Source: Stenotrophomonas sp. 704A1
Lineage (GTDB): Bacteria > Pseudomonadota > Gammaproteobacteria > Xanthomonadales > Xanthomonadaceae
Length of the DNA stretch: 64,000 nt
Assembly (NCBI RefSeq): GCF_030549525.1
Contig: NZ_CP130831.1
Span: forward strand, 1,017,501 to 1,081,500
Direction: 5' to 3'
Shown here: piece after piece, positions 36,905 through 46,223 of the stretch
Layout: every line of letters starts with the position of its first letter
How positions within the stretch are numbered: the stretch's first letter is position 1
The notes under the pieces: model-generated
Seen by the model: the letters and a program-made list of their open reading frames with translations, nothing else
What the model was told of the DNA's origin: nothing
Database searches by the model: none
Position numbers and translations under genes: made by a program

Positions 36905-37414
36905 ATGTCCGCGAACGTGCCCGAAACGCTGGATGCCTGGCGGATGGTCGTAGCGCGAAGGCGCTTCGACGGTCAGGTCTCCCTGGCTGAATTGACTCGC
37001 CTGCAGGGGCTGGTCGCCGATACCGACGGTGAGTGCAATTACTCGCTCGAATTCGGTCGCGACGAGATCTTGCGGGTATCCTATGTGGAACTGACCATCG
37101 ATACCGCGTTGCCGCTGACCTGTCAGCGCAGCCTGCAGCGTTTCCTGTTGCCGGTGAAGATGACGCAGAGGCTTGGCCTGATCCGCGACGAGGACGAGGA
37201 ATCGTCCTTGCCGGAAGACTACGAGGCGTTGCTGGTGCCGGAAGATGGCCAGCTGCGCCCGTTGGACCTGGTCGAGGACGAACTGGTGCTGGCGGTGCCG
37301 GTGGTACCGCTGTCGCCGGACGGTGAGGCAGTCGACAAGGACTGGGCGCCGACCGAAGAAGAAACAGAAAAGGCCAACCCGTTCGCGGCGTTGGCGGCAT
37401 TGAAGAAACAATAG
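36905..37414 (+). CDS. yceD: YceD family protein (DUF177), 23S rRNA accumulation factor
   Basis: 169 residues; YceD is linked to 23S rRNA accumulation and is almost always encoded before rpmF, as here. The domain reads [18 protein letters not shown]...[32 protein letters not shown], then an acidic stretch and ending [14 protein letters not shown] 36905 is the first in-frame ATG near the divergent promoter region. 107 bp separate it from rpmF. Confidence 0.9.
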   Translation: MSANVPETLDAWRMVVARRRFDGQVSLAELTRLQGLVADTDGECNYSLEFGRDEILRVSYVELTIDTALPLTCQRSLQRFLLPVKMTQRLGLIRDEDEESSLPEDYEALLVPEDGQLRPLDLVEDELVLAVPVVPLSPDGEAVDKDWAPTEEETEKANPFAALAALKKQ

Positions 37415-37521
37415 CAGCCGGTTGTCGTCGGCGGCTGCGGCGAAAGCGAAAAGTGTGCTGGGCGCTGGCGTCCTGTGCGACGAAACGACGAAGCAAAACG
37501 AACCGAGTTTGGAGCAATCCC

Positions 37522-37716
37522 ATGGCTGTCCAGAAATCCCGTGTTACCCCGTCCCGTCGCGGCCAGCGCCGTTCGCATGACGCCCTGAGCGCCAAGCAGC
37601 TGTCGACCGACCCGACCACCGGTGAAGTGCATCTGCGTCACCACATCACTGCTGACGGTTTCTACCGCGGCAAGAAGGTCATCCAGACCAAGTCTTCGGC
37701 CGTCCAGGAAGACTGA
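37522..37716 (+). CDS. rpmF: 50S ribosomal protein L32
   Basis: 64-residue basic ribosomal protein: [20 protein letters not shown]...[21 protein letters not shown]. Start ATG 37522 is set by the conserved MAVQKS opening. It is the link between yceD and the fatty-acid cluster; a hairpin terminator at 37725-37753 follows, so ribosomal and fab expression may be partly uncoupled. Confidence 0.97.
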   Translation: MAVQKSRVTPSRRGQRRSHDALSAKQLSTDPTTGEVHLRHHITADGFYRGKKVIQTKSSAVQED

Positions 37717-37724
37717 TGTGCCGG

Positions 37725-37753
37725 AAGGCCGCTGCCCGCCGGGCAGCGGCCTT
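37725..37753 (+). terminator. Hairpin terminator or attenuator between rpmF and fabH
   Basis: AAGGCCGCTGCCC (37725-37737) pairs perfectly with GGGCAGCGGCCTT (37741-37753), followed by CGCCTTCTTTC. The weak U-tract suggests partial termination rather than a full stop before fabH. Confidence 0.65.
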
Positions 37754-37804
37754 CGCCTTCTTTCCCGGGCACGCCGGTGAACGGCGGCTCGTGCAACAGG
37801 AAAC

Positions 37805-38785
37805 ATGATGAGCAAGCGGATCTACTCGAGGATCGCGGGCACCGGCAGCTATTTGCCGGAAAAAGTCCTGACCAATGCCGACCTGGAAAAAATGGTCGAG
37901 ACCTCGGACGAGTGGATCCAGACGCGCACCGGCATTCGTGAACGGCACATCGCTGCCGAGGGCGAAACCACCAGCGATCTCGGCTACCAGGCTGCGCTGC
38001 GTGCGCTTGAAGCGGCCGGTATCGACGCGTCGCAGCTCGACATGATCGTGGTCGGCACGACCACGCCCGACCTGATCTTCCCCTCCACCGCGTGCCTGAT
38101 CCAGGCCAAGCTCGGTGCGAGCGGATGCCCCGCCTTCGACGTCAACGCGGCCTGTTCGGGCTTCGTGTTCGCGCTGAGCGTGGCTGACAAATTCATCCGT
38201 TCCGGTGATGCCCGCCACGTGCTGGTGATCGGTGCGGAAACCCTGACCCGTATCGTCGACTGGAATGACCGCACCACCTGCGTGCTGTTCGGCGATGGCG
38301 CGGGCGCCGTCGTGCTCAAGGCCGACGAAGAAACCGGCATCCTCAGCACCCACCTGCATTCGGATGGCAGCAAGAAGGAGCTGCTGTGGAATCCGGTCGG
38401 TGTCTCGGTCGGGTTCGGCGAAGGCAACAATGGTGGCGGCACCATCAACATGAAGGGCAACGACGTGTTCAAGTATGCCGTCAAGGCGCTGGACTCGGTC
38501 GTGGATGAAACCCTGGATGCCAATGGGCTGACCAAGACCGACCTGGATTGGCTGATCCCGCACCAGGCCAACCTGCGCATCATCGAAGCCACCGCCAAGC
38601 GCCTGGAGATGTCGATGGACCAGGTCGTGGTGACCGTCGACAAGCACGGCAATACCTCGTCCGGCTCGGTGCCGCTGGCGCTGGATGCTGCGGTCCGGTC
38701 CGGCAGGGTGGAGCGCGGCCAGCTGTTGCTGCTGGAAGCCTTCGGTGGCGGCTTCACGTGGGGTTCGGCCCTGCTGCGCTATTGA
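37805..38785 (+). CDS. fabH: Beta-ketoacyl-ACP synthase III
   Basis: Starts fatty-acid synthesis by condensing an acyl-CoA with malonyl-ACP. 326 residues; catalytic Cys117 (NAACSGFVF), His253 (PHQANLRI) and Asn283 ([10 protein letters not shown]) are intact, and the ends fit the family. The start is ATGATG at 37805/37808 with AGGAAAC upstream. First gene of the fab cluster; a 10-bp hairpin (38817) follows, then a kinase-like gene interposed before fabD. Confidence 0.96.
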   Translation: MMSKRIYSRIAGTGSYLPEKVLTNADLEKMVETSDEWIQTRTGIRERHIAAEGETTSDLGYQAALRALEAAGIDASQLDMIVVGTTTPDLIFPSTACLIQAKLGASGCPAFDVNAACSGFVFALSVADKFIRSGDARHVLVIGAETLTRIVDWNDRTTCVLFGDGAGAVVLKADEETGILSTHLHSDGSKKELLWNPVGVSVGFGEGNNGGGTINMKGNDVFKYAVKALDSVVDETLDANGLTKTDLDWLIPHQANLRIIEATAKRLEMSMDQVVVTVDKHGNTSSGSVPLALDAAVRSGRVERGQLLLLEAFGGGFTWGSALLRY

Positions 38786-38816
38786 TAGTGCAAGTTACGA
38801 CAAAGTGAAACCGTCG

Positions 38817-38839
38817 TTACGGCCCCTCTGGGGCCGTAA
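38817..38839 (+). promoter_or_regulatory. Perfect 10-bp hairpin between fabH and the kinase-like gene
   Basis: TTACGGCCCC, loop TCT, GGGGCCGTAA. No U-run follows, so it is not a classic terminator; it may stabilise an mRNA end or attenuate. It lies just before the AGGAG ribosome site of the next gene. Confidence 0.45.
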
Positions 38840-38859
38840 TGCGTTCAAGGAGACCGTCC

Positions 38860-39642
38860 ATGGTAGAGCCCATCGTCATTGAAGGGCAGCGCGCCTGGCT
38901 GAAGCAGTACGGCCAGGGCAGCCGGGCCGTGGCCCTGGGCCTGCTCGGTTTTGTGGCCCGCCGCTTCCATCTCGATGCACTGCGCCCGCCGCCGCACCGG
39001 GGCGGCGATGCCGCGCGCGAGACCGAGGCGCGCCGCCTGGGTGAGCTGCAGGCGCAGGGGGTGAATGTGCCGGTGGTGATCGGCAGTGGCCATGCGGCGC
39101 TGGTGATCGGTGACAACGGCAGTTCGTTCAATACCTGCCTGCGCCAGGCCGATGAGGCCGGCCGTGACCGCCTGGTCGCCGCAGCGATGCACGCCATTGC
39201 CCAGGCGCACGGCCGTGGTGCCTATTTCGGCCAGCCGCTGCCGCGCAACCTCACCTGGGATGGCGAGAACGTGGGATTCATCGACTTCGAGGAAGATCCG
39301 CTGGAAGTGATGGATCTGGCCGAGGCGCAGGCGCGTGACTGGCTGATGTTCGGCTACGGCGTGGCCAAGTATTACGCTGACCGCCCGCAGCACCTGCAGG
39401 CGATGATGGCCCAGGCCATGCGTGAGGTGCAGGCGCCGGTGCGTGCGCATGTGCACGCGGTCAGTGGCCGCCTGCAGCGCCTGGCGCGGGTGTGCATGAA
39501 GCTGGGGCGTTCGGCGCGTGCGCTGGCGCATTCGATCTTCATTACCCATGGCGCCACCACGCTGGGCCTGATCATGGTGGTCGGCCTGTGCATGGACTGG
39601 TTCGCCGACGGCGAGCTGGACATCCTGCAGCTGCTCTGCTGA
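38860..39642 (+). CDS. Kinase-like protein (LPS-kinase/aminoglycoside-phosphotransferase fold) with C-terminal membrane helix
   Basis: 260 residues. The fold is protein-kinase-like but reduced: a nucleotide-side region (VVALGLLGFVARRFHLD...GVNVPVVIGSGHAALVIGDNG), a catalytic-loop equivalent HGRGAYFGQPLPRNLTWDGENVGFIDFEEDPLEVMDLAEAQARDW, and a hydrophobic C-terminus (LGLIMVVGLCMDWF) that should anchor it in the inner membrane. The HxD motif is not standard; FIDFE fits the metal-binding DFG-like acidic pair. ATG 38860 has AGGAG 9 nt upstream. It sits between fabH and fabD. Substrate unknown; an envelope lipid or LPS sugar is a guess from fold and location. Confidence 0.65.
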   Translation: MVEPIVIEGQRAWLKQYGQGSRAVALGLLGFVARRFHLDALRPPPHRGGDAARETEARRLGELQAQGVNVPVVIGSGHAALVIGDNGSSFNTCLRQADEAGRDRLVAAAMHAIAQAHGRGAYFGQPLPRNLTWDGENVGFIDFEEDPLEVMDLAEAQARDWLMFGYGVAKYYADRPQHLQAMMAQAMREVQAPVRAHVHAVSGRLQRLARVCMKLGRSARALAHSIFITHGATTLGLIMVVGLCMDWFADGELDILQLLC

Positions 39643-39650
39643 GTGCCGCC

Positions 39651-39768
39651 GCCGGGCATGGCCCGGCGCTACCGGATTGATTCGCCGGGCATGGCCCGGC
39701 GCTACCCGGTCAATTCGCCGGGCTTGGCGCGGCGCTGCCGGGGCGGTTTGCCGGGCCATCCCCGGCGG
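39651..39768. repeat. Cluster of four SMAG/REP palindromes
   Basis: Three tandem copies of GCCGGGCATGGCCCGGCGCTACC type (39651-39673, 39683-39706, 39717-39740) and a fourth divergent GCCGGGCCATCCCCGGC (about 39750-39768). Each forms a stem and the first two end in the GCTAC(C) tail, the complement of GTAG, characteristic of Stenotrophomonas SMAG elements. They fill the gap between the kinase-like gene and fabD. Confidence 0.85.
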
Positions 39769-39874
39769 CGCCTGCCGCAGCTCTTCCATACGCCCTGCAT
39801 ACGCGCACGTACAGACGACACAGGGGATTCGCCCTTATCATGGGCCGCTTCGATTGCAACAAGCGGATGACCGC

Positions 39875-40819
39875 GTGACCGTATCCACCCTCGCTTTTGT
39901 CTTCCCCGGCCAGGGCTCGCAGTCTGTGGGCATGCTGGCCGAGCTGGCCGAGCTGCACCCGCAGGTGCGTGAGGCCTTCACCGAAGCATCCGATGGTGCC
40001 GGCGTCGACCTGTGGGCGTTGTCCCAGGGTGGCCCGGAGGAAATGCTCAACCGTACCGAGTACACCCAGCCGGCCCTGCTGGCGGCCAGCATCGGTGTCT
40101 GGCGTGCCTGGAACGCCGCGGCTGGCCCGCGTCCGTCGGTGCTGGCCGGGCACAGCCTGGGTGAATACACCGCGCTGGTCGCTGCCGGTGCGCTGAGCCT
40201 GCATGACGGTGCGCACCTGGTGCGCCTGCGCGGCCAGCTGATGCAGGACGCTGCCCCGGCCGGCGTGGGTGCCATGGCCGCCGTGCTCGGTGCCGAGGAC
40301 GCGCTGGTGCTGGAGGTCTGCGCCGAAGCGGCCGGCAGCCAGGTGGTGGTGCCGGCCAACTTCAATTCGCCGGGCCAGATCGTCATCGGTGGCGACGCGG
40401 CCGCGGTCGACCGCGCGCTGGCGCTGCTGGCCGAGAAGGGCGTGCGCAAGGCAGTGAAGCTGGCCGTGAGCGTGCCCTCGCATACCCCGCTGATGCGCGA
40501 AGCCGCCAACCGTCTGGCCGAAGTGATGGCCGGCCTGTCCTGGCAGGTGCCGCAGCTGCCGGTGGTGCAGAACGTTGATGCGAAGGTGCATGACGGCATC
40601 GACGCGATCCGTATTGCGCTGGTGCAGCAGCTGTACCAGCCGGTGCAGTGGACCGGCTGCGTGCAGGCACTGGCCGCCCGCGGCGTCACCCGGATCGCCG
40701 AATGCGGCCCGGGCAAGGTGCTGACCGGCCTGGTGAAGCGTATCGACAAGGCCATCGACGGCCGTTCACTGGCCACCCCGGGCGACTTCGAAGGCGCCCG
40801 CGAGACGTGGTCCGCCTGA
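39875..40819 (+). CDS. fabD: Malonyl-CoA:ACP transacylase
   Basis: Moves malonyl groups from CoA to ACP. 314 residues; nucleophile Ser94 in GHSLGEY, His203 in VPSHTPLM, and the FPGQGSQ opening are intact. The start is GTG 39875: the nearby ATG at 39867 is out of frame and hits a stop after three codons, and upstream in-frame ATGs lie in repeats. fabG follows after 82 bp. Confidence 0.96.
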   Translation: MTVSTLAFVFPGQGSQSVGMLAELAELHPQVREAFTEASDGAGVDLWALSQGGPEEMLNRTEYTQPALLAASIGVWRAWNAAAGPRPSVLAGHSLGEYTALVAAGALSLHDGAHLVRLRGQLMQDAAPAGVGAMAAVLGAEDALVLEVCAEAAGSQVVVPANFNSPGQIVIGGDAAAVDRALALLAEKGVRKAVKLAVSVPSHTPLMREAANRLAEVMAGLSWQVPQLPVVQNVDAKVHDGIDAIRIALVQQLYQPVQWTGCVQALAARGVTRIAECGPGKVLTGLVKRIDKAIDGRSLATPGDFEGARETWSA

Positions 40820-40901
40820 TTGCCCCTGTTCCTGCCGACCGTACCGGTGACCGCTGCCTGCGGCACGGGTGCGGCGGCCGCCCCAGCCTGAGGAAAACAT
40901 C

Positions 40902-41645
40902 ATGAGCAAGCCCCTGCAGGGTGAAATCGCACTGGTCACCGGCGCCAGCCGTGGCATCGGTGCCGCCATCGCCGATCTGCTGGCCGCCCAGGGCGCCACC
41001 GTCATCGGCACTGCCACCACCGAATCCGGCGCTGCCGCGATCGGCGAGCGCCTGGCCGCCCACGGTGGCCACGGCCGCGCCCTGAACGTGACCGATGCCG
41101 CCGCGCTGGACAGCGTGCTGGACGGCATCGCCAAGGAATTCGGCCCGATCTCGATCCTGGTCAACAACGCCGGGATCACCCGCGACAACCTGCTGATGCG
41201 CATGAAGGACGAGGACTGGGCGTCGATCATCGACACCAACCTCACCAGCGTGTTCCGCACCAGCAAGGCGGTCATGCGCGGCATGATGAAGGCACGCAAG
41301 GGCCGCATCATCAACATCGCGTCGGTGGTGGGCGTGACCGGCAATGCCGGGCAGGCCAACTACGCTGCGGCCAAGGCCGGCATCATCGGCTTCAGCAAGT
41401 CGCTGGCCAAGGAAATCGGTTCGCGCGGTGTCACCGTCAATGTTGTCGCACCCGGCTTCATCGATACCGACATGACCAAGGCGCTGCCGGAAGAAGCCCG
41501 CACCGCGCTGATCAACGACATCGCCCTCGAACGCCTCGGTTCGCCGGAAGACATCGCCCATGCGGTGGCCTTCCTGGCCAGCCCGGCGGCCGGCTACATC
41601 ACCGGCGAAACCCTCCATGTGAACGGCGGCATGTACATGCCGTAA
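40902..41645 (+). CDS. fabG: 3-oxoacyl-ACP reductase
   Basis: NADPH-dependent short-chain reductase for the first reduction in fatty-acid elongation. 247 residues; TGASRGIG (13-20), NNAG, and catalytic Ser141, Tyr154, Lys158 are present. ATG 40902 follows GAGGAAAA; the in-frame codon at 40869 is too early. About 150 bp separate it from acpP, which may carry an extra acpP promoter (acyl carrier protein is needed in large amounts). Confidence 0.97.
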   Translation: MSKPLQGEIALVTGASRGIGAAIADLLAAQGATVIGTATTESGAAAIGERLAAHGGHGRALNVTDAAALDSVLDGIAKEFGPISILVNNAGITRDNLLMRMKDEDWASIIDTNLTSVFRTSKAVMRGMMKARKGRIINIASVVGVTGNAGQANYAAAKAGIIGFSKSLAKEIGSRGVTVNVVAPGFIDTDMTKALPEEARTALINDIALERLGSPEDIAHAVAFLASPAAGYITGETLHVNGGMYMP

Positions 41646-41798
41646 GCAAGGGGCGCAGGGATTGCGCCGCAAGTGGTTGATCTGCGAGGATTTTTGCTGC
41701 AATGCAAGGTCGCGCCGGTTTCCACTACACTATCCCACGGCCATCGCCTTTGATGGCGACCACTTTTTGAACCACTACTCCATCTGGAGCGATATCCC

Positions 41799-42038
41799 AT
41801 GAGCACCATCGAAGAACGCGTCAAGAAAATCGTCGTCGAACAGCTTGGCGTCAAGGAAGAAGAAGTCACCAACAGCGCATCGTTCGTCGATGACCTGGGC
41901 GCTGACTCGCTGGACACCGTCGAGCTGGTGATGGCGCTGGAAGAAGAATTCGAGTGCGAGATCCCGGACGAAGAAGCCGAGAAGATCAGCACCGTGCAGG
42001 CTGCGATCAACTACATCACGGCCCACGTCAAGGCCTGA
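41799..42038 (+). CDS. acpP: Acyl carrier protein
   Basis: 79-residue acidic carrier. Ser37 in [18 protein letters not shown] is the phosphopantetheine site. Length and composition are those of the housekeeping ACP. It sits in fabG-acpP-fabF, the canonical order; a GC-rich hairpin lies between it and fabF. Confidence 0.98.
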   Translation: MSTIEERVKKIVVEQLGVKEEEVTNSASFVDDLGADSLDTVELVMALEEEFECEIPDEEAEKISTVQAAINYITAHVKA

Positions 42039-42091
42039 TGCAGGACGTCAGTGCGCGTGCGGGCTTGCGCTCGCCGCGCACGGCACCCCAT

Positions 42092-42112
42092 GGGGCCGCT
42101 GTTTGCGGCCCC
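42092..42112 (+). terminator. Hairpin downstream of acpP
   Basis: GGGGCCGC, loop TGTTT, GCGGCCCC, then GTGTGTTT. A plausible partial terminator that could raise acpP mRNA over fabF; the U-tract is imperfect. Confidence 0.55.
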
Positions 42113-42182
42113 GTGTGTTTGCGCATCACACCGAAGTAAACCGCGTTACCCGTAAAGAACGTTCGGGTCAGGAGAATCAGCA

Positions 42183-43445
42183 ATGAAGCGTCGCGTCGTC
42201 GTAACCGGCCTGGGCATCGTCTCGCCGTTGGGCAATGATCTGGCCAGCAGCTGGGAAGGCATCACCCACGGTCGTTCGGGCATCGGTCCGCTGACCAACG
42301 TTGCTGATGCCTACGTGGATCGGTTCACCACCAAGATTGCAGGTGAGGTCAAGGGATTCGACATCACCGCCGACAATGAACTGTTCGGCAAATTCAGGGT
42401 CAGCGGCAAGGATGCCAAGAAGATGGACCCGTTCATCCATTACGGCCTCGGTGCCTCGTTCATGGCCCTGCACGATTCGGGCCTGGAGATCACCGACGCC
42501 AATGCCGAGCGCATCGGCGCCATCGTCGGCGCCGGCATCGGCGGCCTGCTCGGCATCGAAGAGCAGACCATCGAGTTCCACGAGGGCAAGAAGATCTCGC
42601 CCTTCTACGTGCCCAAGACCATCATCAACATGCTGCCGGGCCAGCTGAGCATCATCACCGGCCTGAAGGGCCCGTCGTTCTCGGCGGTGTCGGCGTGCGC
42701 GACCTCGAACCATTCGATCGGTACCGCGATGCGCATGATCCAGTACGGCGATGCCGACGTGATGGTGGTCGGTGGTGCCGAGCGTGGCTCGTCGCCGACC
42801 GCGCTGGGCGGCTTCTGTGCGATGAAGGCCATGAGCACCCGCAACGACGCCCCGGAACAGGCCTCGCGCCCGTGGGACAAGGACCGTGACGGCTTCGTGC
42901 TGGGCGACGGCGCCGGCATCCTGATCCTGGAAGAGTACGAGCACGCCAAGGCGCGCGGCGCGAAGATCTACTGCGAACTGGCCGGCTTCGGTGCCAGCTC
43001 CGACGCGTACCACATGACCGCCCCGAGCGAGAACGGCGAAGGCGCCGCGCGCTGCATGGTCATGGCGATGAAGGACGCTGGCGTGACCCCGGAACAGGTG
43101 GGTTACCTCAACGCGCACGGCACCTCCACGCCGCTGGGCGACCTGGGCGAGACCATGGCGATGAAGACCGCCTTCGGCGACCACGCCTACAAGATGATGG
43201 TCAGCTCCACCAAGTCGATGACCGGCCACCTGCTGGGCGCCGCCGGCGGCGTGGAAGCGATCTTCTCGGTGATGGCGCTGCAGGACAACGTGATTCCGCC
43301 GACCATCAACCTGGTCGAGCCGGGTGAAGGCTGCGACCTGGACTACGTGCCCAACGAGGCGCGCCAGGCCAAGGTCGACGTGGTGATGTCCAATGGCTTC
43401 GGCTTCGGCGGCACCAACGGCACGCTGATCTTCAAGCGCGTCTGA
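42183..43445 (+). CDS. fabF: Beta-ketoacyl-ACP synthase II
   Basis: Elongating condensing enzyme, 420 residues. Cys172 ([11 protein letters not shown]) with the two histidines in [12 protein letters not shown] and [11 protein letters not shown] form the Cys-His-His site; NGFGFGGTN closes the fold. ATG 42183 follows GGAGAATC. A strong hairpin and SMAG repeats follow, ending the fab transcript before pabB. Confidence 0.97.
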   Translation: MKRRVVVTGLGIVSPLGNDLASSWEGITHGRSGIGPLTNVADAYVDRFTTKIAGEVKGFDITADNELFGKFRVSGKDAKKMDPFIHYGLGASFMALHDSGLEITDANAERIGAIVGAGIGGLLGIEEQTIEFHEGKKISPFYVPKTIINMLPGQLSIITGLKGPSFSAVSACATSNHSIGTAMRMIQYGDADVMVVGGAERGSSPTALGGFCAMKAMSTRNDAPEQASRPWDKDRDGFVLGDGAGILILEEYEHAKARGAKIYCELAGFGASSDAYHMTAPSENGEGAARCMVMAMKDAGVTPEQVGYLNAHGTSTPLGDLGETMAMKTAFGDHAYKMMVSSTKSMTGHLLGAAGGVEAIFSVMALQDNVIPPTINLVEPGEGCDLDYVPNEARQAKVDVVMSNGFGFGGTNGTLIFKRV

Positions 43446-43454
43446 CCTGTCTGT

Positions 43455-43478
43455 GGCGCCGGGCAACTGCCCGGCGCC
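43455..43478 (+). terminator. Hairpin after fabF
   Basis: GGCGCCGGGC, loop AACT, GCCCGGCGCC: a perfect 10-bp stem 10 bp after the fabF stop. It lacks a U-run, so it may act as an mRNA-stabilising or REP-like structure instead of an intrinsic terminator. Confidence 0.5.
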
Positions 43479-43481
43479 GCT

Positions 43482-43576
43482 TGGTAGCGTCGAGCCATGC
43501 TCGACTCCGCCGTTGTGTAGAGTCGAGCCATGCTCGACTGAACGTGCAACCCAGTCGAGCATGGCTCGACTCTACA
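43482..43576. repeat. SMAG element cluster, three copies, one inverted
   Basis: GTAGCGTCGAGCCATGCTCGAC (about 43484-43505), GTAGAGTCGAGCCATGCTCGAC (43517-43538) and an inverted copy ending GGCTCGACTCTAC (to 43576). The GTAG head and the GTCGAGC...GCTCGAC stem are the hallmark of S. maltophilia SMAG repeats. The inverted outer pair can fold into one long structure. Confidence 0.9.
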
Positions 43577-43631
43577 TACGAAGAAGCCGCCGCAAGGCGG
43601 CTTCCGTGCATCTGATCCCGACCTGGCCGCC

Positions 43632-44996
43632 ATGACCCACGCACCGCTGATCCACCCGCTGCCGCATCCGATCGACCTGCTGGCCCTGCAGCAGCACGAC
43701 CCGGCACGCTTCCCGCTGCTGATGGAATCCACTGCCTCCGGGACCGCCCAGGGCCGCTGGAGCCTGCTGCTGGCCGCGCAGGGCGACGTGCTGCGGCTGG
43801 ATGCCGATGGCCAGGTGCGTGACCAGCATGACCGGGTGCTGCCGGGCAGCTTCCTGCAGGCGCTCGACCATGCCTGGCGCGCACAGCGGCTGCCGCACGA
43901 TGGCAGCCACAGCCTGCCGTTCCGCGGTGGCTGGGCGCTGATGCTGGATTACGAAGTGGCCAGCCAGATCGAAACCGTGCTGCCGGCGCGCGCGCGCGAC
44001 GACGGTCGTCCGAGCGCACTGGCCCTGCGTTGCCCGGCCGCGCTGCTGCACGACCACGAGCACGGCACCGCCTTCGTCATCGCCGAAGCGGGAGAGCAGG
44101 CCCTGCTGGACGCGCTGGTGGCACAGGCGTCATCGGTACTGCCCGAAGCCGGGCAGGGCTGGCAGCCGCCGCAGTCGGTCAGCGAAGACCCGCCGCAGCG
44201 CTTCACCGACGGCGTGCGCCGGGTCATCGAATACCTGCGCGCCGGCGACGTGTTCCAGGTGAACCTGTCGCGGCGCTGGAGCGCGCAGTTCGCCGCGCCG
44301 GTCAGCCCGCAGGCGCTGTACGCGCAGCTGCGCCGCGCCAACCCGGCGCCGTTTGCCGGCCTGTTCAGCGCACACGGCCGCCACGTGGTCAGTTCCTCAC
44401 CGGAGCGGTTGGTCTCCGTGCATGCCGGGCATGCGCAGACCCGGCCGATTGCCGGCACCCGTCCGCGCTTCGAAGGCGATGACGATGCCGCACGCATCCA
44501 GGAGCTGGTCGGCCACCCGAAGGAGCGCGCCGAGCATGTGATGCTGATCGACCTGGAGCGCAATGACCTGGGCCGCATCTGCCTGCCCGGCAGCGTGGTT
44601 GTCGATGAACTGATGACCGTGGAAAGCTATGCCCACGTGCACCATATCGTCAGCAACGTCAGTGGCCATCTGCGCCCCGAGGTGACCCCGGGCGAGGTGA
44701 TCGCCGCGACCTTCCCCGGCGGCACCATCACCGGCTGCCCCAAGGTGCGCTGCATGCAGATCATCAGCGAGCTGGAGCAGGTACCGCGCGGGGCCTATAC
44801 CGGTGCCTTCGGCTGGCTGAACCGCGATGGCGACCTCGACCTGAACATCCTGATCCGCACCGCCGAAGTGGATGGCCACGACGTCAGCTTCCGTACCGGC
44901 GCCGGCATCGTGGTCGATTCGGACCCGGACAAGGAGCTGGATGAAACCCGCGCCAAGGCCCGCGGCCTGCTGCGCGCGCTGGGCCAGCCGGGCTGA
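43632..44996 (+). CDS. pabB: Aminodeoxychorismate synthase component I
   Basis: Converts chorismate plus ammonia to 4-amino-4-deoxychorismate for folate. 454 residues of the chorismate-binding fold with FQVNLSRRW, RIAGT-type RPIAGTRPR, ERNDLGRI and PGGTITGCPK motifs. Position between fabF and mltG matches the Xanthomonad cluster, where pabB replaces the pabC of enterics. Oddity: the motif reads PIAGT, as in anthranilate synthase TrpE, not the PIKGT of E. coli PabB with its Lys274. It could therefore be a TrpE-like paralogue, but no trp genes are adjacent. Confidence 0.85.
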   Translation: MTHAPLIHPLPHPIDLLALQQHDPARFPLLMESTASGTAQGRWSLLLAAQGDVLRLDADGQVRDQHDRVLPGSFLQALDHAWRAQRLPHDGSHSLPFRGGWALMLDYEVASQIETVLPARARDDGRPSALALRCPAALLHDHEHGTAFVIAEAGEQALLDALVAQASSVLPEAGQGWQPPQSVSEDPPQRFTDGVRRVIEYLRAGDVFQVNLSRRWSAQFAAPVSPQALYAQLRRANPAPFAGLFSAHGRHVVSSSPERLVSVHAGHAQTRPIAGTRPRFEGDDDAARIQELVGHPKERAEHVMLIDLERNDLGRICLPGSVVVDELMTVESYAHVHHIVSNVSGHLRPEVTPGEVIAATFPGGTITGCPKVRCMQIISELEQVPRGAYTGAFGWLNRDGDLDLNILIRTAEVDGHDVSFRTGAGIVVDSDPDKELDETRAKARGLLRALGQPG

Positions 44997-45008
44997 GGGC
45001 ACGGGGCT

Positions 45009-45075
45009 TCGCCGGGCATGGCCCGGCGCTACCGGGAGGGTGACGCGTTGGTAGCACCGGGCCACGCCCGGCGAG
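45009..45075. repeat. SMAG/REP pair between pabB and mltG
   Basis: CGCCGGGCATGGCCCGGCGCTACC (45009-45032; positions given, key stem GCCGGGC/GCCCGGC) and an opposite-facing GGTAGCACCGGGCCACGCCCGG (about 45049-45071). The two face each other and could form a BIME-like cruciform. Confidence 0.85.
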
Positions 45076-45161
45076 CGAAGCGGGGTTTGGGACCCCCCGG
45101 CCATGACCCCACACCACCGGCACGGTATCCTGCACGACGGAATCGAGTTCAGAGGTAGTCC

Positions 45162-46223
45162 ATGGCGGGAGCCAAGCGCGGGTGTCTGTTCGTGGTAACG
45201 CTGGTGGTGGTGCTGGGCGCCGTCCTGGCCGGCGCGGGCGCGTGGTTCTTCTACCAGCAGGGCCAGTTCGCGGACCGCCACATCACCCCGTCCGCCGAAA
45301 GCGTGGTCATCGCCAGCGGCGATGGCATGAATACCGTGCTGCGCAAGCTGCGCCAGGCCGGTGTGGACGAGGGCCAGGACACCCAGTGGCAGCTGCTGGC
45401 CCGCCAGCTTGACGCCGCCGGCAAGCTGAAGGTGGGCGAGTACGCACTGGACAACCGCCTGACACCGCGCGAACTGCTGCTGCGCATGCGCGCCGGCAAG
45501 GTGCTGCAGCACCGGGTCACGATCGTCGAAGGCTGGAACATCCGCCAGCTGCGTGCCGCGCTCAAGCGCGCCGAGCCGTTGCTGCACACCACCGATGCGC
45601 TGGATGACGCCGCACTGATGCAGCGCCTGGGCTTTGGCGGCCAGCACCCGGAGGGCCGCTTCCTGCCGGAGACCTATGTCTACCAGCGTGGCGACAGTGA
45701 CCTGGATGTGCTCAAGCGCGCCCACGCTGCGATGGAAAAGGCGCTGGACGAGGCCTGGGAAAGCCGCGCGCCCGACCTGCCGATCAACAGCCCGTATGAA
45801 CTGCTGACGCTGGCCTCGATCATCGAAAAGGAAACCGCGCTGGCCAGCGAGCGTCCGCAGATCGCTGGCGTGTTCATGCGCCGCCTGAAGATCGGCATGC
45901 GCCTGCAGACCGACCCCACCGTGATCTACGGCCTGGGTGCGGCATACGACGGCAACATCCGCCGCCGCGACCTGACCACCGATACGCCCTACAACACCTA
46001 CACCCGTTCTGGCCTGACCCCGACCCCGATCGCCATGCCCAGCCGCGACGCGCTGATGGCCGCCGCGCAGCCGGCGCCCGGCGACGCGCTGTACTTCGTC
46101 GCCGTGGGCGATGGCAGTGGCGCGCACGTGTTCTCGCCCAGTCTGGACCGGCATAACGCCGCCGTAGCCCGCTACCTGCAGCAGCTGCGCCAGCAACGCA
46201 CCCAGGAGACCCCGGCGCAATGA
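45162..46223 (+). CDS. mltG: Endolytic murein transglycosylase MltG
   Basis: Membrane-anchored enzyme that cuts nascent peptidoglycan and sets glycan-strand length. 353 residues: one N-terminal membrane helix (about 8-30), a LysM-like region, then the YceG domain with catalytic Glu222 in TLASIIEKETALASERP (E. coli Glu218) and the QTDPTVIYGLG and YNTY motifs. The start has AGAGGTAG upstream. Its stop overlaps tmk (ATGA), beginning a coupled chain mltG-tmk-holB-pilZ. Confidence 0.95.
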   Translation: MAGAKRGCLFVVTLVVVLGAVLAGAGAWFFYQQGQFADRHITPSAESVVIASGDGMNTVLRKLRQAGVDEGQDTQWQLLARQLDAAGKLKVGEYALDNRLTPRELLLRMRAGKVLQHRVTIVEGWNIRQLRAALKRAEPLLHTTDALDDAALMQRLGFGGQHPEGRFLPETYVYQRGDSDLDVLKRAHAAMEKALDEAWESRAPDLPINSPYELLTLASIIEKETALASERPQIAGVFMRRLKIGMRLQTDPTVIYGLGAAYDGNIRRRDLTTDTPYNTYTRSGLTPTPIAMPSRDALMAAAQPAPGDALYFVAVGDGSGAHVFSPSLDRHNAAVARYLQQLRQQRTQETPAQ

